Below, piece after piece: positions 37,817 to 50,326 of a stretch of DNA of 64,000 bases. The stretch spans positions 1 to 64,000 of the forward strand of contig JAQGDQ010000879.1 in the NCBI GenBank assembly GCA_030141605.1. Direction: 5' to 3'. The notes under the pieces were generated by a model, which ran no database searches, was not told the DNA's origin, and saw only the letters and a program-made list of their open reading frames with translations. The stretch's first letter is position 1. Every line of letters starts with the position of its first letter. The DNA is from Tubiluchus corallicola. Its lineage: Eukaryota; Priapulida; Priapulimorpha; Priapulimorphida; Tubiluchidae. A program made the translations under genes and the position numbers.

Positions 37817-38485
37817 GTTTTAATCACAAACGCCAACACCTTTTATTAAAATGAAATAAAAGCTTTGAAACAAATGTTTTCTGCAGTAAAACCATCTTCT
37901 GGGTTAAACATAAAAATAATGCAAAATAATGTAATTATAAATTAACTGCGTGCAAAGAGACAACTCACAGAAGTGACAAATTTCAATAAATGGTATTAAG
38001 TTAGTCACACCATTAATCCAATATTAATTCACTTATGCAGAATACACATCATCACTTATGCAGCATACACATCGTAACTTATGTAGCATACACATCGTAA
38101 CTTATGTAGCATACACATGGTAACTTATGTAGCACACACATCGTCACTTATGCAGCATACACGTTTTTAATCACAAACGCCAACTCCTTTTATAAAATGA
38201 AAGAGAAGCTTTGAACCAAATGTTTTTTGCAATAAAACCATCTTCAGGGTTAAACATAAAAATAATGCAAAATAATGTAGTTATAAATTAACTGCGTGCA
38301 AAGAGACAACTCACAGAAGTGACAAATTTCAATAAATGGTATTAGTCACACCATTAATCCAATATTAATTCACTTATGTAGCATACACATCGTAACTTAT
38401 GTAGCATACACATCGTCACTTATGTAGCATACACATCGTAACTTATGTAGCATACACATCGTCACGTATGTAGCATACACATCGT
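37817..38485 (+). repeat. Tandem duplication of a ~345-bp block containing a 23-bp satellite
   Basis: The block starting TTTTAATCACAAACGCCAAC at 37817 recurs from 38165 with few changes. Each block ends in an array of 23-bp units (CTTATGTAGCATACACATCG plus TAA or TCA): about 38032-38163 in the first and 38373-38485 in the second. The arrays differ slightly in unit variants (TGCAG versus TGTAG). Confidence 0.9.
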
Positions 38486-39814
38486 GGAAAAAAGCTTTTC
38501 ATATCTGGCACTAAACTGTGAAAACTGCGCGAAACCAGTGATAAAACGTAAATAGAATATGAGAAAAAAGTGTAAAACTTCTGCTTTCCGATTTTTATTT
38601 TATATAATGAGTTGCTTGTACCTGAATTGTTGCACCACGATTCTGAATTTATACCTGTCTTATGCTGGTTCATTCCCTGGACGCAATTTAACTGTGTAAT
38701 AACTCAGGATTATATTGACTGCAGTGTTTAGTTTCACCCGCATGATACTTTCCCTTTCATATTTGATCACTGACATTTTACCTCACGTCAAAAATAAAAC
38801 ATTTTTGCCGTGGACGCCAACGTTAACGTTATGGACATTGTTAATTATTGTTATAGTAATTATGCTGCTTCCTTGTATGATCCTTATTTAAGCAAGTATG
38901 TTTTCAAACGATATTTTGTAAGGCGTTCTTTGCATATTTTCTGGCAGGTGGTCCTCTAGCAGTCTTTTGGCCTTACCACAATTGTTCAAAGCTATATATC
39001 TCTGGCGAACTCCAACAGATTGATGCCATTGACATGGGAATCTAGTTAGCTGCTATTGCTAAAAGTGGTCAACACCAAATTAGGCCTACAGGTTACAGTT
39101 CACCGTGTCCAGCTCTTAGCAGTACATTTACGCTGGAATTATAATCAATAGAGTCGAATTCGTCTCATTGAGAGATTCCACATTATCAGTGAAAGGTCAC
39201 TTAAAATTATGAAAACAGTTTTCTACTGTAGCCATTTGTGAAGATTTGTGTGCCGCACTGATGTTGGTATACCTACTTCTATCAGTATTTTCTTTTTTAA
39301 AATTTTGAGCATGAATTTTGTTGAACTCACGGCTTTATGGTGCGATGATTTATGTACGTTTGCACTCTTAAAAAATGTTTATTCTTATACCTAAAAACAG
39401 TTTTAAAATAATTAAAAACGGTTTGAATTAACAGCAAAGTGCATAATTTTGAACTGCTCTTTTTTCCAATGAGCATGCAGGTTTACGGAAGTGTCTGCAA
39501 TCTGTTGTTATAGCAGTTTGTAACAATTCCGCTGTCTCCAAGGAAATCTTACGATTTCTTGCTGCTTAACTACAGGCAACTGTTTCCAGCACTATAATGT
39601 GTCCCTTGTGGACATTCTGCTTGATTATTACTATTAATAATAAAATATACATAATAAGTAAAACGATATACATCATACGCGAGAAAGGGGAGCTCGGTGA
39701 TGCGTATGTTACATAATTTATTAAGACCACGTAATAACTTTACAGTAATGAACTTTCGCAGACTAGCTGGTTTTGTTACTTCCTCACTTCGTTGTTTTGG
39801 AAAAAACTTCTATG
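38486..39814. other. No gene seen
   Basis: AT-rich, no repeat family or splice-supported ORF recognised. Confidence 0.5.
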
Positions 39815-40057
39815 TCATACGATGCAATTGAGTATTACGCACGCATCACAATGAGCCAAATAACAACAGTGAGTTAACAAGTCAATGAAAACTAAAACTA
39901 GTTTATTAGAAAGACAGTACAAAAGGTTTGTTTTGCCTAAATGCGTCTCCAGACGGCGTTTTTCTTCTGCATCAAGACCAAAATGTCTTCTTGTGTTCTG
40001 ACAAACATACCAATACACAGTCGCAGTCGATACTAAGTAAAGCCAACTCTTGCTCAT
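39815..40057 (-). CDS. Possible small membrane-protein ORF on the minus strand
   Basis: On the - strand, ATG at 40057 follows a convincing acceptor: a long pyrimidine tract ending CTGTACAG, with the exon starting at 40069. The ORF has 80 codons. It begins MSKSWLYLVSTATVYWYVCQ, a hydrophobic segment of about 15 residues. A charged, helix-like stretch (RRHFGLDAEEKRRLETHLGK) follows, then a hydrophobic tail. The first 45 residues read like a single-pass membrane protein. The tail is Cys/Leu-rich and may be intron read-through, but no donor is obvious. An AATAAA lies inside the tail. The product is not recognised, and a chance ORF remains possible. Confidence 0.3.
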   Translation of the reverse strand: MSKSWLYLVSTATVYWYVCQNTRRHFGLDAEEKRRLETHLGKTNLLYCLSNKLVLVFIDLLTHCCYLAHCDACVILNCIV

Positions 40058-40158
40058 TGACACCCACTACTGTACAGAATAGTTAACAAAGGGGAAAACA
40101 CGAAAACCGAGTGGCCGTTTCGTCTCTAGTCTTAAGACACTGTTATACGTACCTGACT

Positions 40159-40246
40159 ACATATCCTGGATCGAAGTTATTAAATAATATTAAATAAAAT
40201 TAGTTTTAAATTAATTAATACTTAATAATTTCGATCAAGGATATGT
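40159..40246. repeat. Foldback element (25-bp arms)
   Basis: The arms ACATATCCTGGATCGAAGTT and AATTTCGATCAAGGATATGT pair over about 25 bp with two mismatches, around an AT-only core of about 38 bp. It resembles a small foldback MITE. No target duplication was recognised. Confidence 0.7.
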
Positions 40247-41870
40247 GCGTCATGGCAAGGTTTTATATGAAAGATTATCTATAGTTACCTGACGACCAGA
40301 ACGCAGCTCTTCAATGGAAAAGTCTACCTCTGCACGAGCTTGTAAAAATACAATAGTTGTGTTCCAGTGTCTTTGAATCAAAGTTCAACACGAAAAGTTG
40401 TGCAACCTGCATCCTTGAACTCAGATCTTGCTTAGTGGCAAAACAAATCTGACTCTTAGTACTGAGGTTACATCTATTTATATGTACAAAAATACATGTA
40501 AAAAGACTTGTGCATGGTCAATTTAAAAGATTTATGTAAGCACCAACAAGGTTTTAAACAACTAATATGCACAGGCTAAACGTTGTGGCTATAATAATCA
40601 AGAACCCTACTAACTATCAACTTTAACAAAATAGGCCTACTATTCAGCCAACCGCTTTTTGTATATATAATAATAATGCTGAAGTATATTATATTCTTAC
40701 GTTATAGATTATAGAACAACGTCAGATTTCAAATTTGAAAAATAGAAAGCTAGCTACCTTGGAAAAGACAGCATGGTTCTAATTAATTTTTAAAGAGACC
40801 AGTTTTTTGTGAGATCTTCCACATGTTTGATCCACCGGCAACATTTGTCTATGCTTAACTTTATTCTGCACGGGCATTTACTGTCCTACATGTGAGCAAA
40901 CTTCCGGGCCGTTTAACAGTGGCCAGTTAAAGCGCCTGATTGGCCATTTGTAAGGTGGATCCCCGCTGGATGATTGAAGTTTCACGATCTCTCTATTCAG
41001 CAGAGAGATAGTCACATAGGATGATGGCAAACAGTGCATCAGAACAACAAATGCCCAGATGATAGAAAAATTTTACACCCACACGACACAATACTTCCTC
41101 CTTATGGCTTTCGATGCTACATTTTAATCTCAGAAGAAACAAGCTTCTTAGCGGTGAGTCTCACTGACGATTGACTTCCGAGTTGATGAGTATCTACTAA
41201 AGTACCATATAATTATCATTACCGTAAATGTCCACGTGCATCATAAATTACCGTAGAAGTTTGCTTCTTTTTCCATCAAGAAATGCATGTGTATGATGCT
41301 GCATTGGTAAACAACTAATGTTCTACTCTTGTCAACAAGCTTTTGTTTCATTTACATGTTATTCTGCCCAACTCATGACTGGACAACTAAACAGATTATA
41401 ATGGTGCAATATTGACGAGTAGGCCTATAAGTATCGTAAATTACATACTTTAATTACACATGTATATTAAACATTTGTCTAATTCCTGCGCCTAGCATAC
41501 AAACAACGTATGATACGAAACTAAATTCTGCGTGTATAAATGACATGTCTTCAGGTTCCATATGCTTGAGTGTATAGCATTTATATCTGTGTTCAATGTG
41601 GCATTATTGATGCTGAATAGTAGCCTAAGTTTGTAATAAATACGAAGCCCCCATTAATGGAAAGTGTCCAGATTTTTATTGCTTTAATAATGGCTGACAC
41701 TTTGTTAAATGTTGCTATTACAAGACGAAGCTTTTCAGTATTTAGAGTGATGGTGTGAGAATGACAAATTCCGATGATCTTGGTTTTCTACTACAAGTTC
41801 TACTGCCGTACAATTTGATAAAATCGAATTAGACGAACTCGCTTTTATGAACACTTTAATTAGCATTTCA

Positions 41871-41962
41871 CCTCAAGGGAATCCAATCTCTTTCCCGCTT
41901 ATCGGGAATTATCCCAAGAATTGTATTCCCGTGAAATTTAAGTTGCTATGGGCAGCCACGAT
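41871..41962 (+). repeat. Dispersed repeat R3, copy 1
   Basis: GGGAATCCAATC, TTTCCC, GAATTG and GTGAAATTTAAGTTGCT-type words recur in the same order at 43110-43223. An ORF starting at ATG 41948 begins inside this repeat and is not called. Confidence 0.6.
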
Positions 41963-43109
41963 ATAAACTTGTATAGTTTTCAACGCTTACATTTTAACGT
42001 TCGTATGATGTGTCCTATTGCTACGTGGTTCTGTGTAGATTCTGTATTTAGAACACGTTGCGCTAAGCAAATGTCTTCTTATGTAAATAAGTATTATGGC
42101 CATTGGCGAGCCTTGGCAAAGCCTGTAACTTGTCTAGTTATTGATTGTTAGCTGAATATGCGTAGGGGATATATAGGTGAGGCTGTTTTGATTGGCTTAT
42201 TAATCATTAGCGACCTGGCTGCCATTTACGATCAATTAATTTTTATTAGCGGGACGGAGAGCTGTGAGGAAGCAAGCATTTTCTAGTACGGGGTGCTTGC
42301 ACGTATAAGCAGTAATTATACTGCAAGGTCTTGGCAACACACTGCAATTAAAAACTTATTGATTCCATAATAGCCTGGAAAACGCTTTTGTTTTTGACAC
42401 ACTCTTCTTTTCTAAATTACCAATTAACATTTTCGACGATCAATAGAACACTTTAAAGAAATGTTAATCGTGTCAGTTCGACCCGGTTGAAGTCTACACG
42501 TAATACATAAAACGCTGCCTGAAATTAATGTGACTATTCGGGAAAGTAATGATTTGAAGACTTTAATGAAATACAGAGCCGAATAAAGTGTCTAGAACTT
42601 AGGTTTTTGCAAGTCACAACAAAGCAGAATTTCCATTTCAGTGTAAATTGAACTGTGTGTGAATAAATGTGTGTTTCCTTTTTGCACGCGTGGTCCGTCA
42701 TACTTGTATCTCAAAGCTATTTGTACGATTCTCGTGACCTTCAAAAGTTCCAGTAGTATTTAGAGGAATTCCCATACTTTTTACATGAAGTCCAAAACAT
42801 GCAGTGATTTCAGTCAGGTAATGCATAACTATGGTAAAAAAATTGGGCACTCCTGGTAGACTCAAAGATAAACCCATTATAAAAGTACAATAAATTCACG
42901 CGAAATACATTTCACGTTGCAATTTTTCTGGAGTTTAGGGCTATAAGCCTCCATACATACCCTTGGAACAGGCTTGGCTAAGATATGGGTTAAAAAACGT
43001 GTGGATTAAATTTCTGTGGATTAAATTTGTTGTTGTTTCTCTCAGTCACAAAAAAGAGTATTTCTATTGCTTTAGACACTGACGGTCATAAATCACTTTT
43101 CCTTTATTT

Positions 43110-43223
43110 CCCATTTCCCCCACGGGAATCCAATCCTTTTCCCATTTTTCTGGAGCTATCCTATGAATTGCATTCTTTTGCAAGCCGTATGAAATTTAAG
43201 TCGCTTTAGACAGTCATGATACA
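43110..43223 (+). repeat. Dispersed repeat R3, copy 2
   Basis: It has the same word order as the 41.9-kb copy, with an extra stretch before ATGAAATTTAAGTCGCT. Divergence is appreciable. Confidence 0.6.
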
Positions 43224-44769
43224 TCTACCAGCCAAGTTCGTAAGTACATTTACAGGCACTCACCAGTATCAGAGAGAATGTACATTAATAATTAATAATT
43301 AATGTATACATAATTGACTGCGCTGAATTAATCAATCGTTTGACTATATTTCATCTATTATTTTTATGTTATTTTCAAATTGTGAATTTTTGTGTAAGAT
43401 ATTGTTAAATTGTACTTGGCTTTTGGAATAAATAAATTTTTGGAATAAATAACGAACGTTATAGTTGTCGCCATTCAAATCAGCGTCACCGCTACTGTAA
43501 CATAATAGTAAACAGTACATAGTGAATAGTGAGTATTGTTACTAATAGTAAGTTAATGTGAATTATTACAGCTAAATGGGATGTAATGCATGCAACGTTT
43601 CCATATTCCTTACTTCGTCTAACTCCTTTATTATAGTTTATTCTGTTCGGTTCGACCAGTGTGTTCCAGGAAGCAAGACTAATTAGGTCTTTGGAGAAAA
43701 ATGTTCCAGCTGCTAACATGCATTATTACATGGCTTATTACTACAACAATAACATGTTATTGCAAGGTAACATAAGTCGAATTGGTCTGGTCGGTACAAC
43801 GTCGTGTCATCATCCATCACGGTGCACGGCCTGCGCCGACTCCGGATCGCAGAGCTAGTCAATAATCTTTTGGGACTACTCACAGGTATTGTGTGCAGCG
43901 TTTAATAGTGTCCCTGTTGTCAGATTTATACAAAGCAAGTCATATAGTGAGCGCACATGTCACATGCTATCCTAGTGCTTGTATTCGCGTGTTCATTGAA
44001 CATCATTTTTTGACAAGATCACACTGAATCAGTTACTCTTCCCGTCACAATTTGTGCTGCGCAGCATTTAAAAGACCAGTGCAGCAATTGCGCGTGAATT
44101 TGCTTGTTATCTACCAGTCGATTTTTTTTGTCAGGGGACACATATGTGGACTTTGAGTGCTGTGCCAAGGGTTTAATCATTGACATGAGTCAGACGTTTT
44201 CTGTGGCTTCGCTGCTTTATTACTATAGCAGTCAAAACGCGTGAAAGAGTATTCAACCGTGTCGCGGTGCCTGGCTTCGCTTTTATGCAGTGCAAGCTGG
44301 TACTGTATTGTTTATTCGTACGCCTGTGGTGCAATTATATTACCATTGGAATTAGATTGATATGCTTTCAATTTTGTCGTGTTGAAGGAACTTATTACAG
44401 GCAAATAATAGTTGTTATTTGAATACTGTAGCAGGAATAAAAAGCGGATAAATCTGGTTTTATTTCCACTTTCAAATTTTGCATACATTTCATTTTTTGC
44501 ATAGAATTAGTTTGCTTTATTATCATAATTGAAAAGAAATGTTTTAAAAGACAAGCTTGCGGTAAACGTGTAAAAATTCAAGTATAGTGCAAGGCGCACA
44601 AGCTACATGATATCTGTTCAAGTTTACAATGATTGAATAGTTACATTTTTCAAAGAGAATCTATGCCCAATTTATCTGACTCAAAGAAAATTTTTTACAA
44701 AAACTTGCATTTTATGTAATTGATGTGGCCAGTTAAACTCTGCATTCATCTTTCTCTGTATTGCTACGT

Positions 44770-44858
44770 TTGAAGTTTTCGTCTGTAAGATAAATGGAAG
44801 GAAAAACTTCGATGTGCATTTTACATGGCAGCGCTACGTGGCAGGTGCTACTGAAATT
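44770..44858 (+). repeat. Direct repeat R4, copy 1
   Basis: TCTGTAAGATAAAT, AAAACTTCGATGTGC and GTGGCAGGTGCTACTGAAATT are shared with 45244-45326. This copy holds a short insertion before GGCAGCGCTA. Confidence 0.8.
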
Positions 44859-45243
44859 GGTGTTTCCTCTTACAAACCTCAGAAACTGATTAGTTTTCGA
44901 TGCCTTTAACTTTTTTTAATTAGGGCTTATTTAATTATATGTATATACATATTTAATACGCATGTACATAATTAATATATATAATATACATTATGTGTAC
45001 TTGCCAGTGAGCCTTGCTTACCTACAAGGCGCCTTATTACTTCAACCGACGTTGACTTTTTAAACCTTTGTACAATAACGCAAAGTTTTTTAAAGCTTCG
45101 TATAATATTGAAAAGTCAAACTAGTTCAAACTATAATATTCACATAGTGGACATCATCTGCCGAGTAAAAACTAAGTAAAGAAAATTTAAGACTAAATTA
45201 AAACTAGTCATTGTACGCAGTGACTAGTCAAAATAAATACAAG

Positions 45244-45326
45244 CCTAAAGTTTTCTTCTGTAAGATAAATAGAAATCAAAACTTCGATGTGCTTGGTAGC
45301 GCTAGGTGGCAGGTGCTACTGAAATT
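45244..45326 (+). repeat. Direct repeat R4, copy 2
   Basis: Second copy, about 475 bp downstream of the first and well conserved over its whole length. Confidence 0.8.
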
Positions 45327-46780
45327 AAATATGATTGTGTGCAATGACTCATTTTAATTTAGTCTTTATTTCTCATTACTTAGTTTTCATGACAAATTTA
45401 ATGGGATCTTATTTTTAACATAATTATTAGTTCTGTTTTAAAACAACTTTGCTCGAACTTTTACCAGAAACAATATCAGGCTTAATAGCCCATTCACTGC
45501 AGGTAAAAATCTTGAAGCTGTGTAGGAGTTGCTACACTTCACGTATGCGTGTTTTTGCACAATTACAATTGAAATCGATAGCAATTACGGCGAGATTGTG
45601 CAACTCGACTTGTTAAATTTATCCCTTATAGCCTTGTACTCACTATGCACAAGTGATTTATTTCTCTCTAGTGTCCATTAAAAGCAAGTTTACTACGTGG
45701 GATAGAAACATTAAAATAATCTCGGTGTGCCGTATAAAACTAAAACTAATAAATCAAATTATCTGATTTCAATTCTCCTCATAAAAATAAGTTATTCACC
45801 TGCGGCTGCTAATTTATCGCTCCTCAGCCACAAGCTATCTTTATGCCAATATATTAAATTGAGTAATTATGTTAAAGATTCTAACGTCGCACAGTACTAT
45901 AGACATTTCAGAATTTTACGGCATTGCTTGTGAGTCCAGCGGTAGACTAAATTTTGTTACAAAAACACCGAACTGACGAGAAAGGCGATACAGATTAGTT
46001 TTACAAACTGGCACTGATGAGAACATTTTTTTGAGTTTACAGTTTTAACTGAACTGATTCCATCCATGACGATTAAAATTGAGTACCGATACCAAATGCC
46101 AGTACCGAAACAAGATATTATCTACAGTTATCGGTTTCTTATCGAATAAATTTTTACCTGGGTTACTGTTCAACGGGAATTGACTTCTAGATCAGCCAAT
46201 AAAAACTAACAGTGTGCGGAAATTTACTTATGACCTGTTATGGGAATAAAAACCAAAATTCCGTATAGAAAACTCAGTGAATGACGTTTGAATCGGTTAC
46301 CGATAGATCAGCTGTTTCTAAAAATCGGCACAACGCATCACCATCTTAGGTTAGGGCGGTTGTGTTTATTCGTAGTTGTTGTTTTAATAGTTGGTCTCTT
46401 TGAGCAAAAAAACCGTAATAAATGTATCAGCAAACGTTTTTGGTATGATTTTCAAAAGGGACGACTGTAATAGTAATTATTGTCGCACGACTGCTATTGA
46501 CACTCTTGACGTTCGATCAATTTAATACCTGACGAGTTGGCCAGATGCTTATAGGAGGTATATACTAATACATGCATATGTGCATACAACTTCGCAGATT
46601 AAATTGATAGGAAAAGTGAAGAAATCAAGTCTTTTTCTTTATTTATTTATAAAATTAATATTGTGTACGTTTTTTTGGAATATCAGTCGTATTGCAGTGC
46701 TTGTGATTAGTATGTACTCGTAATTTTAAATCAAAATGCTGGTGTTAAGATTATGTACATTGTGAATATTTATAATCATA
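45327..46780. other. No gene seen
   Basis: Two short ORFs (45727-45933 and 46288-46470) lack splice or composition support. Confidence 0.5.
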
Positions 46781-47345
46781 TTACTTAACGTTACGCTTAC
46801 CTGTTTGAAAGACTTATGTAATTGAGAAAGTCTTGGTAATTTAAAATTATCCCGGCACTGTATCGCCATCCCAGTGTGTTCCTCTGATTCACCAATTCAA
46901 GAGTGTGCTACCAATACTCTAAATATTTTTTCAAAACTTACGCAAATTTATCTAAACTTTTCAAACGACTTACTGTAAAAATGGCTTCGCCTAATAGTCG
47001 TCGCAGATATTAAACTTAAGTCGCGTTTACGTAGCATCCGGATGCGGATGCGTTTTGGGTTGTGCGGAATAGATAAAACCAGCTTATATTGTTTTCAATG
47101 CACCATTTATGCAGTTTGCCTAAACGTTATTCTTTTTCTGCAACTGTTTCTGTTAATTTTTCCGTGGGCTATTCCGCAGGCCGTTCCGCAGGTGAAAAAC
47201 GCATTCGCATACGCATCCACTTTACAGTTTTATTACCGCTAACGCAAGCCGCGTACTGCAATAAGACAGCATGTAAGTGATATAAAATTTCAAGATGATT
47301 TTTTAAGTTTTGAAAAACGTTTTTAATGCTTTAAAAGAATAGGTT
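46781..47345 (+). repeat. Segmental duplication, left member (contains MITE)
   Basis: CGCTTACCTGTTTGAAAGAC at the left, TTATCTAAACTTTTC...AAAATGGCTTCGCC in the middle and CAGCATGTAAGTGATATAAA at the right recur in order at 48966-49395. The GGATGCGG MITE (47019-47257) lies between the middle and right blocks of this member only. Confidence 0.65.
47019..47257 (+). mobile_element. GGATGCGG MITE family, copy 1
   Basis: Copy 1 shares a long stretch with the 52.6-kb copy: ACGTAGCATCCGGATGCGGA, then GCGGAATAGATAAAACCAGC, TTGTTTTCAATGCACC and CTATTCCGCAG. The ends are imperfect inverted repeats rich in GCATCCGGATG-type palindromes. It is about 35 bp longer than copy 3, mostly near the right end. There is no coding capacity. 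It sits inside the left member of a local duplication whose right member lacks it. Confidence 0.75.
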
Positions 47346-48965
47346 AGTTTATCCAACAATCTTCTGAGGGGGAATGAGGGAGCACTTCATAGTAAAAGAT
47401 CTTGTTTAGTGAATTTTTTCGCACAGTGTATACGCATTTCCAAACGCTGCCTGTTTTTATTTTGTTTTCTTTGTTTTTATTCTATTTTCGTTCGTTTTGT
47501 TTTTAATCCTGCATCTTTTCTAGAATTTTTGCGTTTTCGGCATTATTTAAGTTACCAAGTTTTGGCTGTTCTTTATTACCGTCTTTATATATAAATTGCT
47601 AATCCCCTAATTTTTTATATGACTAGGGAAGCTTAAGAGGCAACAGTAATGCACGTTATAGGAAGCGCTTTAACCAAAACTGATCAATAAAAAGTAACCC
47701 AAAGTAAAATATAAGACGATATTGGTTTTACACATTAGCTAAAAAGTTATAGGGGACAAGCAAAGTACGTGGCATAAAGTAAGGGTTTAGGCTCCACCAT
47801 TTCTTCTGTATAATAATAGATCATATAGTTGTAATGGTCTATCACACTATCAAGAAATTTATTTATTATAGTGAATTAATTAGGTTGAATAAAAAGAGTT
47901 TCCATGGTAGCCGCATAATCGGCGTGGGTGTAAATTACCTATTTAAATGTGACACTGTGCAGTATTGCAAATGTAGCTGATACTCCTCATTCATTTGAGA
48001 GATTGGCTTCACGCACCCGTGTCGCCTTGTAGCAACCACGCTGAATCGTTGATGAGATTACGGTATGAAGATTAAACAGAACTTGAGTGTCTTCATTGAT
48101 GATAGACTAGAGGCGATTGGACATTCTAGGATTTATCGGTACAAGAGAAGGCTTTCATGGGAGATGTAACCTAGCAGTTTGTTCGTTCTATTGGCAGTCA
48201 AATGATTAGGCATTATTTACTCTACTATTTACATAAATATTACTTGGTTAAATTTGGTTTTCTAGATTGGTGAGAGGCACACCTGCAGTCTTAAAACATC
48301 CCGAAACGAAAAGATAATGCCAAAAATCACAATTTGGCTCAACAATGAACATTAGTGAAAGAATTCTGGCATGAAAGTAATGTCTAAATTGATAATCATG
48401 TTTTTTAATGGCGAAATAGGATGCAGTAATAATTTTTCTCTTCTGTAACGTGTTCTTTTTTATTATTATGCATGTTTCTTGTTATTATGAAAGTTCTAAT
48501 CGAATATTTACCTGGGCATGTAAAAGAGGTCAAATAAAACAGGTCTCGCTTCCTTTCCACCGGGCGGTAACCACGGCTAGCCATTTGCGCCTCCTCATTG
48601 GGACTCTACAAATGCCTTATTTTAGTTTAAGTGTGCATATACGACCAATTTTGTATCCTGTGCTCGTTATAGTTGACTGTTGGTAAAATGCGAGGTACTG
48701 TGTTCTGTTCTGCAGCCCAGGATTAGACAAGAAAAGGGGTACCTGAAGTAGGTTTTAGAAAAATTGCCTTAAAAATTTTATTACTTTATAGCAATTTTAT
48801 GCATATATCGTGCTCACGTTGAAAGAATTTTTTTGTTTGTTTTTTAAATATCGCGCAATACTGTTTCAACCGCGCCATTTCATGACGTCATATACGTACA
48901 GCGTAAATCAAGGGAAGAAACGCAAATCTTAAACTGTCCCAAAAAACCTTCCATGCAAAGTTATA
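47346..48965. other. No confident gene
   Basis: A 73-codon ORF from ATG 48468 passes through an unusually GC-rich patch (about 48540-48605) but ends without a donor and matches nothing I recognise. Confidence 0.4.
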
Positions 48966-49395
48966 TTACTTAGCATTTCGCTTACCTGCTTGAAAGACTT
49001 ATGTAGCTAGAAAAGAAAGTTATTAATTATTTAAAATGTTTTCACCAATTGGTATAATGTTGTTGACTTACCTCCAGGGTGCGCCACTCATTAACCAAAA
49101 ACGTATTTTTAGTCTTGTTGACAAGTAGAGTAATTTAAAATTGTACTTAATTAGTGACGTGTGCTCTACGAATGTTCAGTGTTATCTAAACCTTACTCAG
49201 TGTTATCTAAACTTGTTTCAAATGATTTATCGTCAAAATGGCTACGTCTAGCGGTCATCACTGGAGTCTAAATTTACATGTCTTATACAGCATTACTGCC
49301 GATGCAAGCCCTGTATGCAAAAAGGCAGTATGTAAGAGATATAAAAATTTGAAGACGAATTTTTTTAAAGCTTTTTGTAAATGGAGGGTTTTCTT
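48966..49395 (+). repeat. Segmental duplication, right member (MITE-free)
   Basis: It has CGCTTACCTGCTTGAAAGAC, TTATCTAAACTTGTTTC...AAAATGGCTACGTC and CAGTATGTAAGAGATATAAA. A local TCAGTGTTATCTAAAC duplication lies within it. The ATG at 49238 opens a 68-codon ORF, but the left member is stopped after 10 codons, so coding conservation is not supported. Confidence 0.65.
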
Positions 49396-50192
49396 GCGCT
49401 CTAAACTCGGTTTTTTTAATTTTCGGCCCATGTTTTCTCATTGACATTTTTCAGCAATTACTATTCCAGTTATCGCCGATGTGCCTTGAAAATGTTTATG
49501 CAAAAGACTTTGTTATAAATCTGAAAATTGACACCCAACTTTGAATGGCTTCCTTGAACACAACGACAGAGAAAACCAATAAACAAAAGCTGAATGAACT
49601 TTTTTACCTGTGGCGGAAGCAAATTTTATGCACGGTCAAAGTTGTTTTTATTGTTTTTTTGCACATTTAGTTTCTGCCTAATTTGCCTAATTTGTCATGG
49701 TATCTTGCAATTCTTGACTATCGTGATACAGGGATATGTACCATACAAAATTTTACTTTCGGTAAAGGCTGTATGTATGCATACTGTGGTATAAGTAAAC
49801 TTAGGGGTTATGAATGGCATGGACAGACTAGAAAAACTTATCTTCTGAAAAGTGTACAAAATTGTGAAGCTCATTTTGTCAACTATAGGAACCGGTTGTA
49901 GTTGTTAATCCTCGGAAGTTCTACAATCCTAACTGCATCTTCTTAATAAATGTACCTAATGTTGAGACACCAGTGACAAAAACACGGATATCATGTGGTT
50001 TGTGTTCGCGGTGCTAAAAAGTTGTATGAGTGCGCGCGTATGTGGCCCTTTACAACTAAATAAATAAGTAAATAAACTTCACTGTACTTGTAAAGCTTGC
50101 TTAACCTCCTTTGTGTACTATGTTGAAGAAAGGAGGCGACGAAAAAAATTAAAGCAAAACAAAGTAAACTGTACCACTGAAAACTTGCCAAA

Positions 50193-50326
50193 ATGAGCAC
50201 TAAATCGAGAAAATCACGAACAACCAAGGAAGTGTTGCAGCAACCAAAAGCAATGTTGCATCAACGAATGAGATCAGAGTCAGAGTGTGAGGTGGCTTTC
50301 AATCCAAGCAGATATGACAGTGACAG
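50193..50326 (+). CDS. Candidate first coding exon, 44 codons, then CAG|GTAAGG donor
   Basis: ATG 50193 has the favourable context CAAAATGA and an in-frame TGA at 50178-50180, so it is the first possible start. Forty-four codons and two bases follow, ending at GACAG|GTAAGG, a near-consensus donor. The peptide starts MSTKSRKSRTTKEVLQQPKA and ends ...FNPSRYDSD. It is basic at the front and Ser/Glu-rich behind, with no membrane segment. The local composition is visibly richer in G and C than its flanks. The splice phase matches the exons at 25.7, 35.6 and 54.3 kb. A MITE copy lies about 275 bp downstream, in the presumed intron. The family is not recognised. Confidence 0.68.

Noticed and set aside
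41948-42151. 67-codon ORF from ATG 41948
   Set aside because: Its start lies inside a dispersed repeat and no splice signal or composition shift supports it.
43492-43858. Overlapping plus and minus ORFs with plausible-looking translations
   Set aside because: They contradict each other on strand, and donors on both strands are mediocre.
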